Shown: piece after piece, positions 21,317-30,327 of the stretch
Position numbering within the stretch: position 1 is the first letter of the stretch
How the letters are laid out: every line of letters begins with the position of its first letter
Origin: Galdieria partita
Taxonomy: Eukaryota > Rhodophyta > Bangiophyceae > Galdieriales > Galdieriaceae
DNA length: 64,000 nt
Direction of reading: 5' to 3'
Assembly (NCBI GenBank): GCA_025991245.1
Contig: BQMJ01000010.1
Location: forward strand, 62,001-126,000
Notes under the pieces: model-generated
Seen by the model: only the letters and a program-made list of their open reading frames with translations
Databases searched by the model: none
What the model was told of the DNA's origin: nothing
Program-made: the position numbers and the translations under genes

Positions 21317-21421
21317 TTTTTCAATAAGAATATTAGAATAGTTTTGTGTATCTTTGTGTGTGTGACTGATGGGAGACATTCTCGTCTCGTTGAATGAGCG
21401 AGTAAAAACACTTTTTGAGTC

Positions 21422-21847
21422 ATGGCGAATTGGATTCGAAACAGTTTTCGTGTAACAAAACATATCACCACCAAGGCAAGGTAAGTGTAACTCTGATTCC
21501 TTCGTAATATTAAGACTTGTAGTAGAATAGCCAATCAAAGTTTGAGGAAACAGCCTATCCGGTCAAAGTCAATCTCTTGTGATCGAACGTGGCTAGCTAT
21601 TCAAGACTATACCCAACAAAGGTTCTCTTGTCGTCATATTTCAAAAAGAAGTCCAAGTATTTCGGAAACTATCACTAAAAATAATTGTATTGTTCGGGAT
21701 TCCGGTCGTGCTTCACTTGCCACTGCTGCCGCTGACTCTTCTACAAAAGGACTTGCTTGTTTGGAGACCGTCGATGGAGCAGTGCCCTTGGCAAAGTCTT
21801 TGTCAGTGCTAGGTATAGATAGTGATGGTAAGTATGACTACTGCTGA
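21422..21847 (+). CDS. Unrecognised protein with organellar-type presequence (gene model incomplete)
   Basis: An ATG at 21422 opens MANWIRNSFRVTKHITTKAR, rich in Arg and Lys with no acidic residues, like a mitochondrial presequence. Exon 1 is 21422-21480; a 42-bp intron (21481-21522) leads in phase to exon 2, which stays open to 21847. A strong donor (GTAAGTATG) at 21828 suggests that the real gene continues; an acceptor at 21898-21899 would keep the frame and add residues such as LLRLAHGVSRGCRH. No family was recognised. The last exons are uncertain. Confidence 0.4.
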
Positions 21848-22195
21848 AGGAAGGACTTGCAGGTTTGAGTTACTGCCCATCCTCTTATATATGTAGTAGG
21901 AAACTCGGTAACTACTTTATTGCGGTTAGCACATGGAGTATCCCGAGGATGCAGGCACGTTCTCTCTCTCTCTGTAAGCTGGCTTCCAATATATACCGCA
22001 ATGAGAATCCAATAAGGACTCCTCTTCTATCCAATCTCTAACACTTTTTAGGAACGTTCTGTAAGAGGATTCGTTTGAGTATAGTAGCGCATAACAATGG
22101 CAATATACTGCATTAGGTATTGTGTTGCTTACATCAGCTAGTTGAGGAATAAAAGGCTCTCCAAATATCCCCATTTTCCATATACAACAATACTA
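21848..22195. other. Unresolved stretch with coding potential on both strands
   Basis: It may carry 3' exons of the gene at 21422. The minus strand also has an 82-codon open frame, 22174 to 21926 (MGIFGEPFIPQLADV...), containing a good donor (GTAAGC) after codon 14. Neither reading resembles a known family. Confidence 0.35.
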
Positions 22196-22783
22196 TCATT
22201 GGCTATCCTGAGTAGTATCCTCCCACCAAAGTTGCTCTATCTGGTACCGTTCCCTGGTTTCTTGTAACATACAATGCACCACAATGCGATCAATATCTAC
22301 AGCAATCCAATCAGAACGCTCTCTGCCATAAACCAAAGGCCTCCAACGACCAGGCGATATAGCTGCTACTTCTTTGACCAGTTTACGTGTCATAAAAGAA
22401 ATATGCGAACTGTTTCTACCACTCGTGACGATCAAGTAATCAGCAAAACTACTCTTTCCTCGCACATCAAGAACACAAGGGTCCACTGCATTCATACCAC
22501 GAAGAAACTCCATCACTTGATAAACGTCCAACTTTTCCAATGAGTGACCCACGGAAGACTGTGCTTTGGATGGGATAGTCTGTACATCCTTCTCTTCTTC
22601 TTTGTTGACTGGCTTAACTTGATGGTGTTCCAATTCATACAGAAACTTTTTCAAGCGTTCTTTATTGGCTGTTGTACAAAAATAACGTGAAAACAGTGGC
22701 ATTCTTCCCAACAAAGCTTGCAAAATCAAAAGCAATGATCCAACGCAACTGGATACAACTTTGGGAACAAAGAAAAGACTCAT
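22196..22783 (-). CDS. Organellar ribosomal silencing factor RsfS/Iojap
   Basis: RsfS binds ribosomal protein uL14 of bacterial-type ribosomes and blocks or times subunit joining; nuclear copies serve mitochondria (MALSU1) and plastids (Iojap). Intronless, 195 residues. The first 35 or so residues form a hydrophobic, Arg-bearing leader consistent with organelle import. The conserved domain covers about residues 80-190: DVRGKSSFADYLIVTSGRNS, ISFMTRKLVKEVAA, WIAVDIDRIVVHCMLQETRE and YQIEQLWW match the DUF143 pattern, including the terminal Y-x-(L/I)-E-x-L-W. Whether it goes to plastid or mitochondrion is not decided by the sequence. Confidence 0.85.
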   Translation of the reverse strand: MSLFFVPKVVSSCVGSLLLILQALLGRMPLFSRYFCTTANKERLKKFLYELEHHQVKPVNKEEEKDVQTIPSKAQSSVGHSLEKLDVYQVMEFLRGMNAVDPCVLDVRGKSSFADYLIVTSGRNSSHISFMTRKLVKEVAAISPGRWRPLVYGRERSDWIAVDIDRIVVHCMLQETRERYQIEQLWWEDTTQDSQ

Positions 22784-22798
22784 GTTTATATAGGGAAT

Positions 22799-23644
22799 TC
22801 AATGAATGCGCAAAATGAGATGATTTCTATGGTATGACCTTGGATGATCGTTACTATGCTTCTCCAGTGGATACGACTCCAGTTCCTTTTCTTGATGGAC
22901 AGACTGAGGAGTCAATCGACGAAACGAGGGTAGAGAGAATAGAGCATTGGATGTACAAAAACTCAACTCAAAGTTATCTTTGAAACTGGGTAGAAACATG
23001 GAACTCATAACAGAAGAAGGAACACTATAAACTGCACTGCCGATAGAAAATGGAGAAGGAGGACATGGTTGTGCATCATCAAATGCTTGACATTGTTCAA
23101 TAACTGAATAACTTGCTCGAAAATCAAAAGTTCCTAGGTAGCTCAGTTGATAAACTCCTTGACACTTTGGAGTCAAAACATCATCATGATAAAGATAACC
23201 AGCTTCCTCGATTTGAAACAACTGGCCGGGAGATAATGTAAAGACAAAACTGGTCCAGAATTGTTGAGAACTAAGTCGGAGTATTCCAAGAGGAGTTGAT
23301 CCTAAAGATTGATATTCTTGTAACGGCACTGGAACTCCTTGAAAGTACTGGCCTAGACCATTATATATATAAGCAGGATAATATGCTGCTCCAAAAGCAT
23401 AAGGTTCTACAAGTTCCGAGTCTTGATAAGTAGCACCTCGAACCAGAATAAAAGTGGAAATACTGTTTCCTGTATTGTTCATAATCCAAGAAAGAATACC
23501 TTTGTCCTTTTCTACCCATTCATAACTCACTACTACTCCAGAAGACGAAGCACATATATGATTCTCCGATGTAGCATCGGTAAATATAAAACATAGCAAA
23601 ATATAATGCAGAGTAGTTAACAGAACAACATGTTTCAGTGCCAT
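22799..23644 (-). CDS. Secreted or lumenal protein of unknown family
   Basis: 281 residues from the ATG at 23644, chosen because it places a signal peptide (MALKHVVLLTTLHYILLCFI) at the N-terminus; an in-frame ATG exists 21 codons upstream. The mature part is rich in Tyr, Ser, Pro and Gln, has several cysteines (for example ICASS, PKCQGVYQL, EQCQAFDDAQPCPPSPF) and one likely N-glycosylation site (NNTG). No catalytic motif or second membrane segment is seen. The C-terminal 50 residues are hydrophilic and His/Arg-rich. I do not recognise the family; a wall or surface protein is possible. Confidence 0.55.
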   Translation of the reverse strand: MALKHVVLLTTLHYILLCFIFTDATSENHICASSSGVVVSYEWVEKDKGILSWIMNNTGNSISTFILVRGATYQDSELVEPYAFGAAYYPAYIYNGLGQYFQGVPVPLQEYQSLGSTPLGILRLSSQQFWTSFVFTLSPGQLFQIEEAGYLYHDDVLTPKCQGVYQLSYLGTFDFRASYSVIEQCQAFDDAQPCPPSPFSIGSAVYSVPSSVMSSMFLPSFKDNFELSFCTSNALFSLPSFRRLTPQSVHQEKELESYPLEKHSNDHPRSYHRNHLILRIH

Positions 23645-23892
23645 AGAGCAACAATTCCTTTGGCAAGGAGAACATCCCAGTCCATCCTCAGGTATCGTTG
23701 CGCTCAAAGAGACATTAACTAATTCTCATGAGGGGGCAGTTCATCCTTTCCAACAAAAGTGCATTTATTGATCAAGAAAGCCGTTGGGTAACCCTTCAGA
23801 CTTCCACAACACAAATATCCACAACAACCAAGCCGTTGTTTCTGACTCGGTTCATGTAACTACACACAGAAACTACTACCAAACACACACAA

Positions 23893-24231
23893 CTAAAAGG
23901 TCTTTTGTGCAGATTCCAGTGCCTTCTCAAAGAAGCCTTTCAGGAATTGGTCATCCACTAATTCTGCATACTCTCTTGCAAGTTGCAAGGTGACAAACAT
24001 TTTCTTCTCTTCCCTGGTTGACAAGAAGAAAAAGTCCTTGTTTTCCTCATAATACTTTCTTAAAAATTTAGCATCAAGCAACTTTGCTTTCTCCTTCATT
24101 GTTCCTCCAAACATAAGAGGTGTGATACTATCCACGTCCACCAACACTACAGAGCGTCCGTCTATCTCTTGAACTGCACCATCTAGCCTCAGTCTGTAAC
24201 CTTCAGCACCAATCCTTACTGCTTTGGCCAT
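23893..24231 (-). CDS. Small conserved-looking protein, function unknown
   Basis: 112 residues from the ATG at 24231 (MAKAVRIGAEGYRLRLDG). An earlier in-frame ATG at 24264 would add 11 hydrophobic residues (MLIVQLLVCCV) but gives no proper signal peptide. The N-terminal half looks beta-rich (RSVVLVDVDSITPLMFGG), the C-terminal half is charged and helical (YYEENKDFFFLSTREEKKMF). No family recognised. The open frame, balanced composition and independent position support a real gene. Confidence 0.5.
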   Translation of the reverse strand: MAKAVRIGAEGYRLRLDGAVQEIDGRSVVLVDVDSITPLMFGGTMKEKAKLLDAKFLRKYYEENKDFFFLSTREEKKMFVTLQLAREYAELVDDQFLKGFFEKALESAQKTF

Positions 24232-24706
24232 TACACAACAGACTAAAAGTTGAACAATCAACAATCAATGCAACCGATTTTGATGAATGAGATGCGATGG
24301 ATGTAAACTGAATGGAAGTTTCCAAAGAGCGAGAATATCGACTCTCCCATTCTAGAAAAGATTGATTTCCGCACCCTCATTCAGATTGGGATGTCTAGAA
24401 ATCCATGATTCCATGGAGTCCATAGAGAAGGACCATTCTCTTCCAGAGTGTGTGAAATAAACTTGGACCATTCGAAACCTCAAAAGAGAACCACACGATC
24501 TCGCTGAAAAGGAATATCCACTAGATATTTCAGAAATACAAAACTGGAAGAATTTGCATTTTGTACTAGTCTTTTCCCATTGATAAAGAAAAGTGAAAGC
24601 ATACTATTATGGACTATGTGTTAACTGCAAAATTTTCACGAGCAACAACTTGCACAAGTAGTCATTTTATATTGCATCGATTGTCCCATTTTGTCCATTG
24701 ATTCCG
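24232..24706. other. Divergent intergenic region
   Basis: 475 bp between the small minus-strand gene and COX6A. No exon or RNA gene recognised. Confidence 0.5.
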
Positions 24707-25141
24707 ATGGCTACTTGGAGGAATGCTTATAGAGTATTTTCAACCGCGTCTGGTGCAGCTAGGAAACTACCACCAGGGTTTGATAAGGCAGCTTCACTTC
24801 CAAAGGAACACCACTCGCGTAAGCATGGAGTCTTTGTCACGTACCCCCACTCTCAACTGTAGCTTATCTTTAGAGGAAGCAAAGAAATGGAAGAGATTTT
24901 CACTTGCTTTTGGTTTAGTAGTTGCAGGAGTTGCTGCCTATATATTTCCAAAGGAGTTGGAGCATCATGAAGTCTACATTCCGCCAGAGTATCCTTTCAT
25001 CGATAGAAAGGTCAAGGTAATAGTCTTTGAAAATGCTTCTATCAGTTTCTAAAAAACAAGGAGGAACCTCGTTTTCCTTGGGGAAATGAACCCCTGATTG
25101 GAACACCTTATGACAGAGTTAGAAGAATGGAGCAAGATTAA
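24707..25141 (+). CDS. COX6A: Cytochrome c oxidase subunit VIa (mitochondrial)
   Basis: Nuclear-encoded subunit of respiratory complex IV, anchored in the inner membrane by one helix. Three exons, 24707-24818, 24874-25016 and 25061-25141, join in phase to 111 residues. Residues 1-20 (MATWRNAYRVFSTASGAARK) are a typical presequence. Then come EAKKWKRFSLAFGLVVAGVA (the W-K...F start of the single transmembrane helix), HHEVYIPPEYPFIDRK and the hallmark EPRFPWGNEPL, matching the FPWGdGN end of COX6A. Both introns are short (55 and 44 bp). Confidence 0.88.
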
Positions 25142-25216
25142 AGTGTTTTCTCCTTGTTCTCGTGTTATAGTAAAAGCAATAGTTGAACCCCAATTTTTAT
25201 TTCACTTGTCAAATAT

Positions 25217-26191
25217 TTAGCCACTTTGAGGTGAAGATAAATCATAAGTATACGACTTTTTGCAGAGTTCTACAACGCTGCTTATCATTCTTTGAAAGTC
25301 GTCTTCCGTTTCCAAAGTATGTCCTCCTGATTTGACAAAGCTAATAACAATATCGTGACTACGCAATCGGTCTGCCAAGCGAAGAGCTCTTTGTGGAGGA
25401 ATTTCTTCATCGTTAAGGCCATGAATAATACGAACTGGACAGTCTATCTCTATGGAGCCACTCGAACCTTGCAATAAGCACATCTTCTTACCATCCTCAA
25501 TAAGATTTCTCGAAATAGGATAAGTTCTATATCCCCAAGGCAGTTCATATAAACCATCTTTCATGATAATATTCTTTACTTCGTCGGAAAGCTTTGGCCA
25601 TAAGACGTCTTGAGTGAAATCCGGGTCAGGCGCTACACCTACGATACCAGCAACTCTTTGTGGTCTTCTAAGTGTAACGTGAAGTGCCACCCAACCACCA
25701 ACACCAGCACCCACCAGTACAACTGGACCTTCAGGTATCAGATGGTCAATCAAGTCCACTGTATCCTCTGTCCAACGAGAGACTGTACCATCTCGTATAT
25801 CCCCCGAAGAACGACCTATACCGTAATAATCTGCACTTAGATATGCCCTTTTTTGAATCTTGCACGCCACTTCTAGTGCATTGCCCTTGGCGCTATGACG
25901 ATTCATGGATAGACCAGGTAAGAATAACACTGTGGGAAGCTCACCAGGGAAGTAGTCATATGCTATTTTATCTGTTCCTTTGTGAAATACCTGATTTTTA
26001 CCTTGACCTCGTATAGTTTCTGTAGTAGAAGAGTTTTCCAAACAAACCCATCTGGAAGGTACACAACAAGGACGCCTGGTATGAGCACTTTTCAAATGCC
26101 GAAAAGTGATAGGTAGTGTAATGTTTTGGTACTTGTGAGTAATCCAACTCTGCCCAATGCTGTAATAACCGCTGATAAATAGTGTCTTCAT
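25217..26191 (-). CDS. ABHD10-like alpha/beta hydrolase, nucleophile serine absent
   Basis: 324 residues from the ATG at 26191. The N-terminal 50 residues look like an organelle-targeting leader. The hydrolase fold is clear: PTVLFLPGLSMNRHSAKGNA (oxyanion-hole strand), SADYYGIGRSSGD, then the nucleophile elbow, PVRIIHGLNDEEIP with the expected acid, and SGGHTLE with the expected histidine. These resemble ABHD10, a mitochondrial S-depalmitoylase and thioesterase. The elbow reads VLVGAGVGGWVAL: the GxSxG serine is a glycine, read directly on the minus strand. Classical hydrolase activity is therefore unlikely; it may be a pseudoenzyme or use another mechanism. Confidence 0.75.
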   Translation of the reverse strand: MKTLFISGYYSIGQSWITHKYQNITLPITFRHLKSAHTRRPCCVPSRWVCLENSSTTETIRGQGKNQVFHKGTDKIAYDYFPGELPTVLFLPGLSMNRHSAKGNALEVACKIQKRAYLSADYYGIGRSSGDIRDGTVSRWTEDTVDLIDHLIPEGPVVLVGAGVGGWVALHVTLRRPQRVAGIVGVAPDPDFTQDVLWPKLSDEVKNIIMKDGLYELPWGYRTYPISRNLIEDGKKMCLLQGSSGSIEIDCPVRIIHGLNDEEIPPQRALRLADRLRSHDIVISFVKSGGHTLETEDDFQRMISSVVELCKKSYTYDLSSPQSG

Positions 26192-26289
26192 CAAGAACGC
26201 CAAAACGCACCACTACGATAACTTTCCCAATTGCCAACTCATTTCCCAGTTTTGCGTGTGTATTGTGGTCGAACATTTTTGGGGGTGTT

Positions 26290-26989
26290 ATGGCAAGAAG
26301 CGACGACGAATACGACTATTTGTTTAAAAGTAAGTAATAATAATGGGAAAGTATACTGCTGGTTTGATATGCAAGCTTTAGTTGTGCTTATTGGAGATTC
26401 TGGGGTTGGCAAGTCAAACCTTCTCTCCCGTTTTACTCGCAACGAGTTTAACCTCGAATCCAAGTCAACGATAGGGGTAGAGTTTGCCACGAAAAGTGTT
26501 CAAACAGAAGGGAAGACAATAAAAGCACAAATATGGGACACAGCTGGTCAAGAACGTTACCGTGCTATCACCTCTGCCTATTATAGAGGTGCTGTTGGGG
26601 CCCTTCTGGTATACGATATCTCGAAAAAGGAATCCTTTGTTGGTGTAGAAAAGTGGTTGAAAGAACTCCGTGACCATGCTGATAGCAACATTGTGATTAT
26701 GTTAGTAGGAAATAAGTCAGATTTGAAACATTTGAGAGCTGTCAGCACGGACGAAGGGAAAGAGTTTGCGGAGAAGCATTCCTTGTCATTTATTGAAACT
26801 TCTGCTTTGGATGCTACGAATGTGGAACAAGCCTTTACGCAGTTGTTGACGGAAATTTACAGAATTGTTCATAAAAAGGCGCTTACGAACGAGAAGAATG
26901 CATCTTTTAAACCAGCGTTGGGAGAAAGTGTGGTAGTTAGAGATCCCGCGGAAGATAAAGGTGCTCATAAGAAGAAATGTTGTTCTTAG
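26290..26989 (+). CDS. RAB11: Rab11/RabA-type small GTPase
   Basis: Controls recycling-endosome and post-Golgi traffic. Exons 26290-26329 and 26382-26989; the acceptor at 26380-26381 is chosen because it gives [20 protein letters not shown] in frame, as in all Rab11 proteins. 215 residues. G1 GDSGVGKS, G2 STIGVEF, G3 [21 protein letters not shown]4 GNKSDL and G5 ETSALD are all intact. The switch sequences and [19 protein letters not shown] are characteristic of Rab11. The C-terminus KKKCCS gives two adjacent cysteines for double geranylgeranylation. The start is 98 bp from the divergent ABHD10-like start. Confidence 0.93.
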
Positions 26990-27287
26990 TTTTATTTTAT
27001 TTTTGCAAAAGTCTGATCTTTCAAAATAAATAAGCTGTTTCCGAGTAGAAGAATGTTTTGTTGGATGATAACTTGTGAGATTGTCGACGCATATTTTGTG
27101 GAGTTCATCCTAGTCAGATATCACACATGATTGGGTGACCACCATACTCTTGATGAAAGTATCATTTGTTACTCTTACCATGGAATAGGACATTTCTATG
27201 TATGATCCAAAGTGTATGTGAATTGTTCTCATTCCATCCGTGTTGATCGTTTCTTCACGACGATCGATTGACATTGTCACAGAAACT

Positions 27288-28466
27288 ATGGAACCTTACA
27301 AGTGTTCAGAAGCAATGAGCACTTTAAATGGAATAGATGTTCACAAAGAAATTGAAGAGCGACTTGACAGGGTTTGTCTAGTGGAGCAAGCTAGTTGACT
27401 TGTCGTATTTCTCAACGTCTTACCTAGGCTTTCAACTATGAACTGAGACTTTTGAGTGGTAACGCAAATAGAAGTTTGTCGTTGGAGATTTCACGCATTC
27501 TGAACATCCCATTGTTGGATGCGGGTATGTTGTTTTATTCTTTGAAGTGTTCGTTCGACAACACTGACTGAGATGTTTTTCTCTTTGTGTGTCGGAACAT
27601 GAAAAGACGTTCGACGTTTTTCAGATGGGGAGATATTCGTTTCCATCAAGGAGAACGTCAGAGGAAAGGATGTATTCATCATTCAGCCAACTTCTCCTCC
27701 AGTGAATGATAGTCTGATGGAGCTTCTAATTATGATTGACACTCTGAAGAGAGCCTCTGCCAAGCGTATCACTGCTGTGATTCCTTATTTCGGATATGCT
27801 AGACAAGATAGAAAGGCTGCTCCAAGGGTTCCTATCACAGCAAGATTAGTTGCAGATTTGATATCCACCGCTGGTGCTTCTCGAGTGTTGGCTTTGGAAC
27901 TTCATGCAGGTCAAATCCAAGGTTTTTTCAACATACCCGTCGACCAACTTTTAGCGGTACCTGCATTTGTTGAGTTTTTAAGAGAAAATGACTTTGGAGG
28001 TGTAAATGACCCTGTTGTAGTGAGTCCAGATGCTGGAGGAATGGAAAGAGCTCGTACTTTGGCAAAGGAAATTAACGCTTCGTTGGCTATTATTGATAAA
28101 CGGAGGTCAGCGGCTAATGTGGCACATGTGATGCATATCATTGGCGATGTTTCTGGGAGAGATTGCATTATCGTCGATGATATTGTGGATACGGCGGGTA
28201 CACTAACGGAAGCTGCCAACTCTTTAAAAGAACACGGTGCAAAGAGAGTTATTGCTTGTTGTGTTCATCCGGTATTATCCGGGCCAGCAGTCGAAAGAAT
28301 TCGTTCCAGTTGTATTGACTTTCTGATCGTTACTGACTCCATCGTGGTTCCTCCTGAAAAACAACTTCCTCAACTTCGAATTGTTTCTGCCGCTAGACTA
28401 TTTGCTGAAGCTATCTATCGAATTCATCGCGAAGAATCGGTTTCTACTTTGTTTAACAATTGTTAG
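27288..28466 (+). CDS. PRS: Ribose-phosphate pyrophosphokinase (PRPP synthetase)
   Basis: Makes PRPP from ribose 5-phosphate and ATP for purine, pyrimidine, NAD, His and Trp synthesis. Exons 27288-27371, 27428-27524 and 27607-28466 give 346 residues. Visible motifs are [38 protein letters not shown], the flexible-loop region [20 protein letters not shown], and the PRPP-binding loop [15 protein letters not shown]. The N-terminal 30 residues are not a strong transit peptide, so a cytosolic enzyme is likely. An in-frame Met at codon 10 is an alternative start. The length is close to the usual 310-350. Confidence 0.92.
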
Positions 28467-28674
28467 AATACTGTGGACCTTTGTGCATGCGCAAGTTGGA
28501 TATAAACTATGAATGAATGTTCCCTCTGTCTTGTGCAACTCTTTGAACAGATATCCATGTTTATCTTGTGTAGTTCTCAAAACATCCAAAAAACTAATTT
28601 TCTTCCAAGATAACTTGATAAAGGAATTTTTAAGTTTTTAGGCAAAAAGAGCCCATCTTCTGAGAGCTAACCTA

Positions 28675-30138
28675 TTAAACCGATTTCATCTTATGATTGA
28701 GTTCTTCTTGTTCCCAATGTGAACGTCTAAAGAAAAACATAAAAAACAGGCCAATAACCAATATACAACTAGCTACAAACAACCATTCTCGTATTCTTTG
28801 AAAAAGACGCAATCTTTCCATATACGCAACGGTCACAACGCTCGTCGAAAGCTTGTGCAATACATTCAACAAGGAGCTCACTTCATTATGTTGAAGGGAT
28901 AACAATGGATCATCGAATAATATCTTCAACGCTGTTCCAACACCAAGAAACTGAAGTTTTCCCCATAACCGACACTTCTCACAGCCGACGCAGTCCATAA
29001 TCGCTGAAATGTTTCGAAAATGGTCTTTGAACTGTTTTCGAACAAAGTTGCCTTCAGGCGTTCGGAAAAGTTCACGTTCATCAAAAGTTAGACAGTTGGG
29101 GGTTAGCAACTTGGAGCAAGAAAATACATCTGTCAGCACTTGTGCTGTTATTTCATCTTCGGTCACATTCCCTGTCCGGTAATCATAAACTTGTGGTGAT
29201 AAAAGGGGTACAGCTTTGCTTATAGCACGAAGAATTACAGCAAAAGCAAAATACAGATTCTCCACTCTATCTGGAAATGGCCGCACTCGCTCTTCATACA
29301 ACTTGACATTGGGACCCCAACGGGTTTTGAATAAGTATTCCTTTGCAATATGCATGTTGATAGAAGTATGAATACCTGAAATCAGTCTATAAAATACTCG
29401 CTGTTCTTTACAATGGTGTTGCTGCAATGCACAGACTTCTTGATCAGTACAATTATCAGAAAAAAGAAAACAATTTTCGTTGTAAATCGCCTTCCATACT
29501 CGACTGGCACTGGCTCCTTGATAACCCGTATATCTCTCAGGATTTGCAATCAAGTCAACATATATCATACTGTCATCGCTGTCTTCAATAATCCAAACAT
29601 CTTCATCATCCTCTCGCCACTTATTAAACTGTGCATCACCTAAATTTCTGTCCACATCGTTCAAGACATCTCTTCCACCAGAAGACTCGCAAGTCGACGA
29701 GCTTTTGAAAAGAAAAGACGAAGTGCCTTGATTATCTCCAAGTCTCCAAAGTACAGGTATCTCGTCCTCACTACAAGCACAAACACTACAGTCTCTCAAG
29801 GCACACTGTCCGTCATCAGGCCAAAATGGACATTCCTTTGACAAGTCTACCTTGAAAATGCGGAAAAAAGTGCGCTGAACCAACTTTGAAAGCTTCTTAT
29901 TCAGCTTCACTTGATTTTCCTGATATAAAGTATGAACGTCACAAAGTGTGTCTTGCATCGACTCTCTCGGGGTCAAGGCTGAATTGCCTCGATAAGCTTC
30001 CAACGATAACTTTGCAAGCGTTTCTGGTTGCAGTGAAAAACATAATATACATAATGTACATAATACAATGATATATACTTGAAACCAACGAGACTTTAAC
30101 CAAAACTGTGACTTGGCGTTGGGTTTCAACGTTTCCAT
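28675..30138 (-). CDS. ERO1: Endoplasmic reticulum oxidoreductin ERO1
   Basis: FAD-dependent sulfhydryl oxidase that reoxidises PDI in the ER lumen. Intronless, 487 residues. An N-terminal hydrophobic segment (about residues 19-36) is a signal anchor. Core features: the shuttle-cysteine region CALRDCSVCACSEDE near residue 115, YVDLIANPERYTGYQGASAS, VFYRLISGIHTSINMHIA, WGPNVKLYEERVRPFPDRVE, and the active-site CVGCEKCRLWGKLQ with C-x2-C-x2-C near residue 390. The C-terminus adds a second hydrophobic segment (about residues 452-472) and a charged tail, which most ERO1 proteins lack. The partner PDI is encoded at 54324-55656. Confidence 0.92.
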   Translation of the reverse strand: METLKPNAKSQFWLKSRWFQVYIIVLCTLCILCFSLQPETLAKLSLEAYRGNSALTPRESMQDTLCDVHTLYQENQVKLNKKLSKLVQRTFFRIFKVDLSKECPFWPDDGQCALRDCSVCACSEDEIPVLWRLGDNQGTSSFLFKSSSTCESSGGRDVLNDVDRNLGDAQFNKWREDDEDVWIIEDSDDSMIYVDLIANPERYTGYQGASASRVWKAIYNENCFLFSDNCTDQEVCALQQHHCKEQRVFYRLISGIHTSINMHIAKEYLFKTRWGPNVKLYEERVRPFPDRVENLYFAFAVILRAISKAVPLLSPQVYDYRTGNVTEDEITAQVLTDVFSCSKLLTPNCLTFDERELFRTPEGNFVRKQFKDHFRNISAIMDCVGCEKCRLWGKLQFLGVGTALKILFDDPLLSLQHNEVSSLLNVLHKLSTSVVTVAYMERLRLFQRIREWLFVASCILVIGLFFMFFFRRSHWEQEELNHKMKSV

Positions 30139-30327
30139 TTTTGGACACGAGATGAAAAATGTAAAAAAGGCGCAAAATGTTCAGAATGCTTTTAAAAGCA
30201 GTGCTTTGGAGTGGATCGTTTTCAGTCTTTTCTAGACTTAAAAGGAAATGTCTGAAGATGTAAATATCACATAAATGGTATGTCAATATTTATATGTATC
30301 ATTTTCAAGTATCCAACAAAAACTTTA

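Noticed and set aside
20880-21534. Long minus-strand frame beneath the end of the GNAAP-module gene
   Set aside because: Composition is that of a shadow frame (many His, Asn, Thr), and the plus strand has the conserved modules.
27372-27606. Possible frameshift or pseudogene in the PRPP synthetase N-terminus
   Set aside because: The apparent breaks are two ordinary introns (56 and 82 bp); the spliced frame is complete.
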